From Trichobilharzia regenti (lineage: Eukaryota > Platyhelminthes > Trematoda > Strigeidida > Schistosomatidae): 64,000 bases of DNA. The stretch is from positions 58,438,440 through 58,502,439 of the forward strand of contig OX235262.1 of the NCBI GenBank assembly GCA_944472135.2. Direction: 5' to 3'. The notes under the pieces were generated by a model. It was not told the origin of the DNA, ran no database searches, and worked only from the letters and a program-made list of their open reading frames with translations. Of the stretch, positions 55,831 to 64,000 are shown piece after piece. The stretch's first letter is position 1. Every line of letters starts with the position of its first letter. The position numbers and the translations under genes are program-made.

Positions 55831-56215
55831 CTAATCGCTTTAAACAGATGTTTTTTTATGGTATTTTGTTTTACTAATTGATTTTGCTGATACAATAAGG
55901 TTTACAAGTTGTTTACCCGCCTCTGAGGACATGCATCAATTCGTTTTCTCCACATATAAATATGTTTACAAAGACACAAAGATAGTCCAATTCGTTTTTT
56001 TTTTATCTAAAAGTGTCACCAAACACACTTAACCGCATGGCTACAGAAAGGTAATAATGGGTCAATACATAATGCTACAGTCGAACACGTATATTACACT
56101 AGTTATTCGGTCTGGAAAAGAAACATTATTTGAAGTCATCTAAAAATTCAAAATAAGCATTTTTGTATCGTAATTTTATGGTATACTTGGCATCGCTTAC
56201 ACTTTAACTATTCGG
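55831..56215. other. No gene recognised
   Basis: AT-rich, closed in all frames. Confidence 0.6.
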
Positions 56216-56219
56216 ATGG

Positions 56220-56925
56220 AAAACTCTAATTTATGCACACAGCCAACAGAGACAACAACAACAGACAACAATCAGCATAAATGGGAGGAATCTGAAAGAA
56301 ACAACCTCCTTTACCTACCTGGGAAGCATCGTTTCAACTACAGGCGGAACTGACGAGGATATCAAAGCCAGAATCGGAAAAGCAAGACAAGCTTTCATTA
56401 CTCTCAAATTTGTGTGGAGGTCAACAGCACTCAGCATCAAAATTAAGATCCGGATTTTCAACTCCAATGTGACGTCAGTGCTACTATACGTATCAGAGAC
56501 TTGGCGCGTCATAAAGAACATCTCAAACAAACTACAGACCTTCATCAACAGCTACCTTTGCTCAATACTCAAGATCAGATGGCCGGCCAGAGAAGATCAG
56601 CACCAGGGATCTCTGGGAGCGAACCAACCAGGAACCGATTGTGAAACAAATAGGCAGGAAGAAATGGAGATGGATCGGCCATACTCTGAGAAAACAAATC
56701 ATCAAGTGACATCACTAGACAAGCCCTCGAGTGGAACCCGAAAGGGAAGCGACGAGTTGGTCGTCCAGGGGTGACTTGGATGAGGTCATGTGAAGAGGAG
56801 ATGAAAGCGTGTGGGCAGACTTGGAGCGGGATGAAAAGGTTGGCAGAGGACCGAACGCAATGGAGACGCGTGGCTGAAGCCCTTTATTCCTCTAGGAATT
56901 AAAGGAAATAATAATAATAATGCAC
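56220..56925 (+). mobile_element. RTE-type LINE, young 3' fragment
   Basis: Little decayed. Encodes INGRNLKETTSFTYLGSIVS, TGGTDEDIKARIGKARQAFI, then (frame of 56412-56774) [20 protein letters not shown] and [20 protein letters not shown], with a frameshift near 56590 inside [12 protein letters not shown]. The 3' end GCCCTTTATTCCTCTAGGAATT is followed by (AAT)n. It is a 5'-truncated insertion, typical for LINEs. Confidence 0.9.
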
Positions 56926-56929
56926 ACAG

Positions 56930-57770
56930 AAGAGACTTATTCATCCATTCCTTCTATCTATCCAGACTCAGTTGTTATTTTTATTGTATTATTATTGATT
57001 TTTTGCATTTCCCATATGAGAATTCTTAACATAGTTTTCTCAGCTAAATTTTTTATTTACTCTCTCCACCAGTTACATAATATATTTTGATTCATATCTC
57101 TGTGTTTTTGCATTAACACTCAGTTTATCTGAAGGTTCCTCTGTATTACGCATCGTTTTAAAAGAGGCGGGTTCTTCCTGATATCATATCTTTAAATATG
57201 TTATTGTTTTGTTATAATTCGTATTAAAGCAATTTTTGATTGTTAACATTTGAAAAATCGCTGGGGAAAAATCCCATTATGCATGCTGTACACAATAGCC
57301 TACTGACAGATTTCAGTAGCTAGAAACTGTTCACGTTAACCAGTAGTTTTTGCCAGACAAATCGAGTTGATGTAAAACACTTCCGTTTAAAGTGGGGTTT
57401 AAACAATGAGCATTTCATGTTCCTCCGAGGCGAATACGATGAAGTTTCTTCCATTCTGTGGTTTGAAGAATTTATTTTTATCTGAAAATACCTCATTCAT
57501 TATCTCTATATAATGTTTTCTATTCACAAGGATTAGATAAGCCCCCTTCATCAGAATGAGAACTCCAGATGTTCTAATCAACTACAATCTATTATTTTCA
57601 TCAGTACTTGAATGCAACACAAGAATTCTACAACAATGTAACTAAGCAACACACAGAACAATCAAATCAGTTGAGATACATACCAAAAACCTACGATTAA
57701 TTTTCATCACGAACTGTATAATTATTGTGTAACTGTGATTACATTCCAGAATTATTCCTTTATTATTTGA
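56930..57770. other. AT-rich, no gene recognised
   Basis: No domain-bearing frame. It lies just downstream of the 3' end of the TRAF gene on the minus strand. Confidence 0.6.
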
Positions 57771-57774
57771 GTCA

Positions 57775-57950
57775 CTGGATTCAATCTCAGTGACTGAATA
57801 GTAGACAGGCTAGCCGAATAAGCTGAAGGTCCTGGTTCGAGCCCTGGTAAGGTCATCAGTAGTTACCCCTTCAACATTCCGAAATAGGACGAATCAGCTT
57901 ACCAGTACTTCTTATTTTTCATACTGGTTCTCTAATTAATGTTAGTTAGT
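57775..57950 (+). mobile_element. Sm-alpha-type SINE, old copy
   Basis: ATCTCAGTGACTGAATAGTAGAC head, B box GGTTCGAGCC, and a damaged ribozyme block (TAGGACGAATCAGC). The 5' block and tail are shortened. It sits about 180 bp beyond the TRAF stop codon. Confidence 0.75.
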
Positions 57951-58017
57951 GAACATTTTTTTTTAAAAATAACTATTTCTAGAAGTTTACAATTACAAAT
58001 CAACTCCAGATTGCTCC

Positions 58018-58023
58018 TTTATT
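58018..58023 (-). terminator. Polyadenylation signal AATAAA of the TRAF gene
   Basis: AATAAA on the minus strand, 108 nt after the stop codon at 58131-58133. Position and sequence fit; usage is an inference. Confidence 0.5.
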
Positions 58024-58130
58024 TAATTTTAACATCAAAACATGATAACAGTAGTAGTAACGATGATAATAAATATTAGTTATGAGTCAATGTGTTCAAG
58101 AATTTTTTGTTTGATGCTTAAGATAACAGA

Positions 58131-58376
58131 TTATATTGACGCCACACGATCTAAATTCATTTCAATCTTTAAATAAATCTCATCATTCACTACATAAGTT
58201 GATGTTTCTAAAGTTTCTAACTTCACAAAACGTGGTGCACCAAAACATGAATTTCGTTCAGTTGTTGGTTTCCCAAGAAATTGATTATAATCACCAGTTA
58301 AATTTGGTTTAATTGTATAATTTATCGGTTTACGAGCACTGATCACTGGATTTTGATCAATCAGTGTGAATGTTAA
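58131..58376 (-). CDS. TRAF: TRAF-family gene, last exon (end of TRAF-C/MATH domain)
   Basis: A strong 3' splice site (polypyrimidine TTTTTTTCTTTTAG, AG at 58378-58377) opens 81 codons and a TAA. The peptide starts LTFTLIDQNP, continuing the TRAF-C beta-sandwich, and carries the hallmark SCFGAPRFVKLETLE and a terminal YVVNDEIYLKIEMNLD, the last two strands of the domain. TRAF proteins are cytoplasmic adaptors; this domain trimerises and binds receptor tails or upstream partners in TNF/Toll-type signalling. The exon joins 62493-62804 in phase 0, giving WPFSHQ-LTFTLIDQ, which matches the WPF...VTL.L(L)DQ pattern of TRAFs. The subtype cannot be decided from this part alone. Confidence 0.92.
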   Translation of the reverse strand, partial: LTFTLIDQNPVISARKPINYTIKPNLTGDYNQFLGKPTTERNSCFGAPRFVKLETLETSTYVVNDEIYLKIEMNLDRVASI

Positions 58377-58689
58377 CTAAAAGAAAAAAAATGAAAGCAT
58401 TGAAAAAGGTAGAAATTATGAATGAATTTATATCAAGGAGATTGTATAATCTATACAGAAAGAGACCTCACTAGTCCGATATCTCTAAGGTTCAGTTAGT
58501 AAGTCGATTGGTATTTAGATCGTTTCCAGTGGTATACACTCGACCAGAAATAAGCAATGGATATACCAACACAAAGTAATGAATTTTAAGAAAATGTATT
58601 CTTCGAATAAACTATCTAAGTATCTAATTTATAAAGTACTGCTTTAGTTCTTATATTTTTATATCCAAGAGAAAACTAACAGGTTGTAA

Positions 58690-59465
58690 GAAGAGATGAC
58701 AAAGACAAGAATTCAGGTGGAAATAGTGTTGACAGTGGTGATTATGATCCTCAACCAAATACAAGGACAAAAACACTGATCATCGTCAACTGGAGAAGTC
58801 TATTGGAAATCATCTCTTTCACTTAACCGGGTAGCATCATTCCGACTACAGGCAACACGGATGAGAATGTCAAAGCTAGTCATGACCTTATTAGTAGAGC
58901 TAGACAGGAACTAAATACTCTGAAATCAGAATGGATATCTACTGTACTGAAGAGAACGAACAAGTCTCGAATTTTTAAAACACAATTCGAGTCATGACTT
59001 CTATATGGTTCACAAACTTGGTGTGCGTGTCTAGAAAAGCATTCCCAACAACTTGTTGTACGCTTTCTTTAATACTAACCTTCGCTGGATGTTGAAGATC
59101 AATAACCAGAGAGGAAAGCAATTGACAATTAACATTGGTAATGCAACAAACCAGCTACAAGGCTAAAACTTAAAAGTTATGCAAGTGGAAATAAAAAAGG
59201 AATGGACATAAGCTGAAAGGGCCTTCAAGCGAATTTAGATGCAAGGCAGGACCTCAAGTTGGACTCAAATGGAAGGTAAATGGTTAGGCGGCTACGGATG
59301 ACACACAGGTTGTCATGTGAAAAAGAAATGTAAGCTTGAAATCAGGCATGATTTCAGGTGCAAGGAGTGAGAGTGAGAGCGGTGAGAAGGAAATGTCCCA
59401 AGGAAATGGCCCAATAATCCGCTCTGACCCCTAGGAGTCAATACTAGTAGTAGTAATAATAATAA
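58690..59465 (+). mobile_element. RTE-type LINE, degraded 3' fragment in the TRAF intron
   Basis: AACCGGGTAGCATCATTCCGACTACAGGC corresponds to LGSI..TTG; CATTCCCAACAACTTGTTG and TGAAGATCAATAACCAGAG follow. The 3' end is at ACCCCTAGGAGTCAATACTAG with an (AAT)n run. Antisense to the TRAF gene. Confidence 0.8.
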
Positions 59466-59469
59466 TAGT

Positions 59470-60235
59470 GATATCTTTATCTCCTCTTGTTTTATTACAT
59501 ACTACCTCGACTGATTTGTTGTAAAATAGTGATTACAGTTACATAGATGAGGTGGCATGCAATTTTATCTAGCCGGTTATTGCATGGACTCGAATGCACA
59601 TTTAATTATCTTCTGACAAATTGCTGTTCAGCTCTTGAAGGAGATAAAAGAAAAATATCAAGGAGAATTCAATCCTGCTTCAAAAGGAACAACATTTCGT
59701 CACATTATATACTTCAGATTATTGTTTTATACAGGTCACATGATTTGCTAAAATGTTCAAACTGTGATATCAATTGGGATCATTTTCCTATACATGTAAA
59801 AGAGTTTGCAAAACGCTGTGAAGTTCACTTTTTTTATGAATCAAAAACAAAACAGGTCAATCGATAATTTTTAACAAATTTCCCTCCTAAGTTCATCACA
59901 TTATGTGGATAGGGCATTGTATTGACATTCATACATGACATTGTGAATTTCCTTGATGTTATATAAGGAAAACAGCAGAATGGAAGTTGAAATGACGGCA
60001 TACTTAACGTGGACACAGGGAAAATCACAATAAAAAAACAAGAAAGATTAAGGATGCATAAAGCAGGTCAGCAGTTCATATGGATACACTAATGTGATGA
60101 TAACGAGCCAGGAATTCTGCTCAAAGCGACATCCATTTGTTAACAATGTATCACTGTGTGTGTGTTATGTCAAAATAAACTTAGCTGATATGGAACAGAA
60201 TAGCTTGAATATCTATTTATGAAAATACCTTGATA
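59470..60235. other. TRAF intron sequence with one open frame of unknown meaning
   Basis: A 106-codon plus-strand frame (59547-59867) contains EGDKRKISRRIQSCFKRNN and LKCSNCDINWDHFPIHVKEF. It looks protein-like, but I recognise no family and no repeat copy. It is antisense within the intron. Low confidence that it is coding. Confidence 0.3.
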
Positions 60236-60237
60236 AT

Positions 60238-60470
60238 TTTTTTTCCTTCACATTCCCCAGTGGAACATAGGGCTTCAAGCTAGTGGCTTGAAGTTTCTGT
60301 AGCAGTGTTTATTTTACAGGATGAGGTTACTAGACTCATGCCCAGCCTTCCCTCTTTACCAGGATTATTTCTGGCTTAGCGAGGTAAAGGAGTGCATCCG
60401 TGGTCGGGGATTGAACCCCGGACCATGTGCATGGTCGGCGAGTGTCCTAACCGCTATACCACCAACGCAC
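60238..60470 (-). mobile_element. tRNA-derived SINE with RTE-like body, in the TRAF intron
   Basis: The minus strand reads GCGTTGGTGGTATAGCGGTTAGGAC, GTCCGGGGTTCAATCCCCG, then TTTACCTCGCTAAGCCAGAAATAA, and 3' TATGTTCCACTGGGGAATGTG plus an A-rich tail. Same orientation as the host gene. Confidence 0.88.
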
Positions 60471-60999
60471 TAACATTATCGGGGCAAGGCGCATGTACAT
60501 AACACACAGCCTTCTTCAAACCTTGCACACAACCATTAGGTCGCGTACTATCCCATCACCCTTGGTAGATCTGACAACAAACGTCACGAGAACACCATCA
60601 GAGCATATGACAGGCTAGGTACCCCACTTGATAATATTTACAATTTATTTCCTTAAACACGATATTGTAATGCATTAAAATACTGAAAACGCCTGTGTAC
60701 TTTCACTATACAATTCAAGCTGCAATAGTCAGAAGCCGTGTTTCATGAAAGATCGAATAATCATTTCTGGTAACATGTTTGTTATCGATTCAAGTTCTGG
60801 CATCAAATTATAATTGAATACAAGACTCTTAAATTAAATTCAGTTAATGTGATCTGATATCAGTCAAATTAACTTCTTAAAAAGAAGGGAAATGAAATCG
60901 CTATTCAGTAATTTACATGCTTTCACTGCTTAGTTATATATTTTTGACTTCCATACAACGTGGTATGTGCATTAGCTGTTCAATGGTAGAATAACTGCC

Positions 61000-61200
61000 A
61001 ATGACGCATGTGCCCTCTATTCGATCCATGCCCAACGCACTTCTATACCTCGCCTAGCCAGTAAAATAGTAAGGCTGAGAAAGACGACAGGTTGGGAGTT
61101 AGGTTAGCAGCTTCACCACGTGAAACGTGACATCACTGACACTGAAACCTCAAAGCTTAAGCTTGGGGCCTTAATTTCTACACGGAACGCAGATGAATGG
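61000..61200 (+). mobile_element. tRNA-derived SINE with RTE-like body, older copy
   Basis: ATACCTCGCCTAGCCAGTAAAATAG, CAGGTTGGGAGTTAGGTTAGCAGC and GAAACCTCAAAGCTTAAGCTTG follow in family order. The tRNA head (about 60975-61035) is degraded. It ends directly in a TA microsatellite. Confidence 0.8.
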
Positions 61201-61221
61201 AATATATATATATATATATAT
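61201..61221. repeat. (AT)n microsatellite at a SINE 3' end
   Basis: About ten AT units directly after the SINE tail GAATGGA; probably grown from the tail. Confidence 0.9.
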
Positions 61222-61239
61222 GTAAAGGTATGTGTATGA

Positions 61240-62100
61240 AAAGGCTGGTTATTGTCATCGATGACAGTGCTGACTGTAGCGGACTGGATCATGTGGAACA
61301 CCTTAGAGAGGGAGAAGACAGGAATTGTTTTGGCTGATAAGAATATTCCAATAGATTTGAACCATGCAGACGGTTTAGTTTCTTATATCAATTGGATCCG
61401 AGGATCGACACGGGGAAACCAACCAGCTGACATAAGGGGAAATGCATACAGGATTTCAAGTGGACAAACAGAAGACAAAGGTGATGAAAATAGCTAGTCA
61501 GCAACAAACATGAATCAGTGTAAATGGAAGAACTTTGAACGAGTCACCTCTTTTACTTATCTAGACAGATAGATAGCGTGACGAATGATTTCGAAGCCAG
61601 TCGGAGTCCGGTTGGCACAAGAAACCTTCATTAGTCCGAAATCGGCGTGAAAATTTACTGTAAACAGCACGGCTTCCACTATCCGCATTCTGAACACTGA
61701 TGCTAAATCATTGGTTATAAGGGGTTCAGAGACTTGGCTTGTCAGTTACAGCATTTCTAGAAGGTTCCATGCCTGTACTAACATTTGTCTTCTCTATCTT
61801 GATACTGGAGATCAGATGGACGGCCAAGAATGGGAGGTGACATAAACCAGCCAAACAAAATATGCACAATGAAAAGGAGTTTGATCAGATAAACCCTGAG
61901 GAGACCACTAAGTGACATCTTACGCTAGACCGTAGCGTGGAGTCCGAATAGGAAATGAAAATGCGGACGTCTGAAGGTGATATGGAGGAGACTGTGTGGG
62001 GTGGAGGTAACAGCTTATTTGCGACGGTGTAGCCAGCTGAAGAAGACTGCAGGAAACAACATTTTGTTAACTTATCTACCACTCATTGGAACGCACAATT
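61240..62100 (+). mobile_element. RTE-type LINE fragment in the TRAF intron
   Basis: The frame 61252-61497 encodes VADWIMWNTLEREKTGIVLA and LNHADGLV, matching VVDWIMR.TAGNEKTGI and the damaged L-DF-ADDL box. Later blocks (CACCTCTTTTACTTATCTAG, CAGATGGACGGCCAAGAATGG) follow in order. Cut before the 3' terminus. Confidence 0.8.
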
Positions 62101-62492
62101 TCCTGAATGGGAAATCTCAAACATGTGGATTTATACTCCCTAGATTTCAATGGTAACTGTCATCAAAAATAATCAACTTCTGGTTAGAAAACAAGGCAAC
62201 ATTGAAGCATCCATCCATGCAACTTATACAGCAAAATCAAGCCGATTTATTCAGCACAGACATACCAAAAGAAAGTGGTAAGTACAAATAAATAATACTC
62301 CAACTTTCCTGTCCTTCAAATAGATTACTTAACTAACATTTTCTTGGATAACTTTACTTAGGTTTTAGATGTACACCTTGATATTAGGGGCCCTAATTAT
62401 TTTGCTGATGCCCTGAGATCCAGTAGCACGGCTTATTACATCTAATAAACTTGAGCTTTTCAAATGAAATCTATATTGCAAAAACTCCTGAC

Positions 62493-62804
62493 CTGATGTG
62501 AAAATGGCCACTCTAAAAGTGAATCATGATCTCCACGAAAAAGACAAGCGTAAACAGACATAAATTTTCCAAATGCATCACCATTTCCATACAGTGAAAC
62601 TGACAGTGCCATTCGATAACCATATCGATGAGTATAAAATGGTGGACTGAATATAGCATTCTGTTTACCAGACTTGGCAAGGTTTAATTTCTCAGCGAAT
62701 GAATCAATTTTCCATAGAAATGTTGCTCCGAATCCACGTTCCAATGCTGTTGTACGCTTTATTTGTGATTCGAGTAAACTACGAACTTCCGCGTACGACT
62801 TTGT
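62493..62804 (-). CDS. TRAF: TRAF-family gene, penultimate exon (coiled coil and TRAF-C start)
   Basis: Bounded on the minus strand by a 3' splice site (TTTTTTATTTTAG, AG at 62806-62805) and a 5' splice site (CATCAG/GTCAGG, GT at 62492-62491). It is 312 nt, exactly 104 codons, phase 0 at both ends. The first ~25 residues (KSYAEVRSLLESQIKRTTAL) look like the coiled coil that precedes the TRAF-C domain. Then FGATFLWKIDSFAEKL, NAIFSPPFYTHRYGYRMALS, YGNGDAFGKFMSVYACLFRG and SLLEWPF match the domain strand by strand (LWKI, FSP.FYT..YGYK, LLEWPF). RING and zinc-finger exons are not in the window and should lie beyond 64000. Plus-strand frames here are shadows. Confidence 0.94.
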
Positions 62805-62971
62805 CTAAAATAAAAAATATGCAAGATAAAATTCAAAAGGATAATTCCATCGAAAACAGAAAAAGGCTATGGTGTGTAATGAAGTTTCATAAAATCTAGT
62901 GGGTTCAGAGTTTCAGCCAACAGTCACTTAAGTTTAATTGAATTTTTCTAACTTCTGCCAATTTACAAAAA

Positions 62972-63320
62972 AGCGTGACCCCTAGCCGATGTCTTCGGCG
63001 AGTATTTTTCCACACGACCAACCTGCTGCACCCTACTGGTCACGACTTCTCACCCTACGTTGTGAACTAGCAGAAGTTAGAATTCATGGGCCACTGGATC
63101 GGGTCCCAGTGTCTTAATGGTCTACGAGCTAACTCGCCTTGTAATCAGAAGGTCCTGGGTTCGAACCGTGGCTGTGGGTGCGTACTGATGAAGGGCCCCA
63201 AACTAGGACGAAACAGCTGTCCAGTACTCCCACCTGGTTTTCCAATGGTTCTCTAACTAATGTCACCTCATGATGAAATCCTGTAACCAATCGGATCCTC
63301 ACAAACCAACACTTGAATTG
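62972..63320 (+). mobile_element. Sm-alpha-type SINE with inverted 5' part
   Basis: The plus-strand copy runs from about 63053: AGCAGAAGTTAGAATTCATG, head CCCAGTGTCTTAATGGTC, B box GGTTCGAACC, ribozyme block GTACTGATGAAGGGCCCC...GGACGAAAC, tail to CAACACTTGAA. The ribozyme core reads AUGAAGG (positions 3 and 9 changed). The 5' ~80 bp (62972-63052) are the same element's 5' block but inverted (GGTCACGACTTCTCAC). Confidence 0.88.
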
Positions 63321-63404
63321 GTTTTGCTTACAGAATCATTGGGAAGCATGAAGTTTTGTTCAGCCATTTTTTAACAAATCAGAAACCAGTTCGTGCATTT
63401 TTTT

Positions 63405-63636
63405 TCAAATCCCTAAACGTTCCCAATGGAACATAGAGCTTCAAGATAGAAGCTTGAAGTCTCGGTAGCAATCGTGTTTATTTTTACAAGACGGGGTTGC
63501 TAGCCTCATGTCCAACCTTTCTTTCTTTACCAGTCTTATTACTGGCTTAGTGGGGTAAAGGAGTGACGTGGCCAGCGATCGAACCCCGGACCATATGCGT
63601 GATTGGCAAGCTTTCTACCACTGTGCCACGGACGCA
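63405..63636 (-). mobile_element. tRNA-derived SINE with RTE-like body
   Basis: The minus strand reads GCGTCCGTGGCACAGTGGTAG, GTCCGGGGTTCGATCGCTGG, a body with GACATGAGGCTAGCAACCCCG, and 3' TATGTTCCATTGGGAACG. It lies just downstream of the Sm-alpha copy, in opposite orientation. Confidence 0.87.
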
Positions 63637-63639
63637 CAG

Positions 63640-64000
63640 TTCGTACAATTAGCCAAACAGAAATCGAGTGGTTTCAACTGCTTCAGTTCTCTGAGCTGAG
63701 TGTAACCAGATACACTGCTGATGAGCTAAGCACCAAACTGGATAAATGAATGTCCTGTGTTAAGGTGACTTCACTCTGGCTAGCAAACACTATTGGTTTA
63801 AGTGAACGTCACTATCTGACTACTCATCATATCAACCAATCAGTAATCTATGGTATTATATGTCTATGCTGGCTTTCTTGACTATTATTCATGCTATGAA
63901 GCAGATCATGCATTGTGATCGGAATAATTTTTAGTTTTCAAAGGATTCTATGGTGAAATTCGGCCTCCTAGAACTGTGGAATACGCAAATTGTAAATTAA
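63640..64000. other. No gene recognised at the right edge
   Basis: No open frame of note. It probably belongs to an upstream intron of the TRAF gene. Confidence 0.5.

Overview
The window is repeat-rich eukaryotic DNA, most likely from a blood fluke (Schistosoma or a close relative such as Trichobilharzia). That is an inference from three element types seen together: Sm-alpha-type tRNA-derived SINEs carrying a hammerhead ribozyme, many RTE-clade (SR2-like) non-LTR retrotransposon copies ending in (AAT)n, and Penelope-like elements with a GIY-YIG domain. The DNA is AT-rich, genes are split by introns, and there is no bacterial-style gene packing.

Layout. 0-10 kb: a 489-bp near-perfect inverted duplication (1-489 and 4664-5152), a ~790-bp dispersed duplication (3773 and 8884), RTE and SINE fragments, and a 5'-truncated Penelope-like element on the minus strand (7551-8586). 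13-21.5 kb: two phase-compatible minus-strand exons of an unrecognised gene (21092-21466 and 13031-13212); the intron between them would hold an almost full-length, mutated RTE element (14160-17415). 20-32 kb: more RTE fragments, an unnamed repeat family in opposite orientation at 22.2 and 30.2 kb, and Penelope 3' ends. 32.7-34.1 kb: a decayed DNA transposon of the CACTA/EnSpm kind. 35.1-41.8 kb: the most striking locus, a minus-strand gene coding for a Glu/Lys-rich N-terminal part, about eight near-identical 205-residue acidic repeats (615 bp each) and a Ser/Phe-rich C-terminal part. Its reading frame is broken several times, and the breaks in and after the array all run in the sense of single-base deletions. 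42-58 kb: dense Sm-alpha SINEs, several as head-to-head pairs, plus RTE and Penelope debris; one SINE copy at 46.2 kb keeps an apparently complete hammerhead ribozyme core. 58.1-62.8 kb: two minus-strand exons of a TRAF-family gene that together encode the TRAF-C (MATH) domain, separated by a 4.1-kb intron full of RTE and SINE debris; the 5' part of that gene lies beyond the right edge.

How the parts fit. The mobile elements form a dependency network. The RTE element supplies the machinery, and a second SINE family appears to be a fusion of a tRNA head with RTE 5' and 3' ends, which would let it borrow that machinery. Sm-alpha SINEs carry self-cleaving RNA. The host genes visible are the TRAF gene (confident), the acidic repeat gene (confident as coding sequence, unknown function) and the two-exon candidate (moderate). 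No real tRNA, rRNA or CRISPR feature was found; all tRNA-like sequences seen belong to SINEs.
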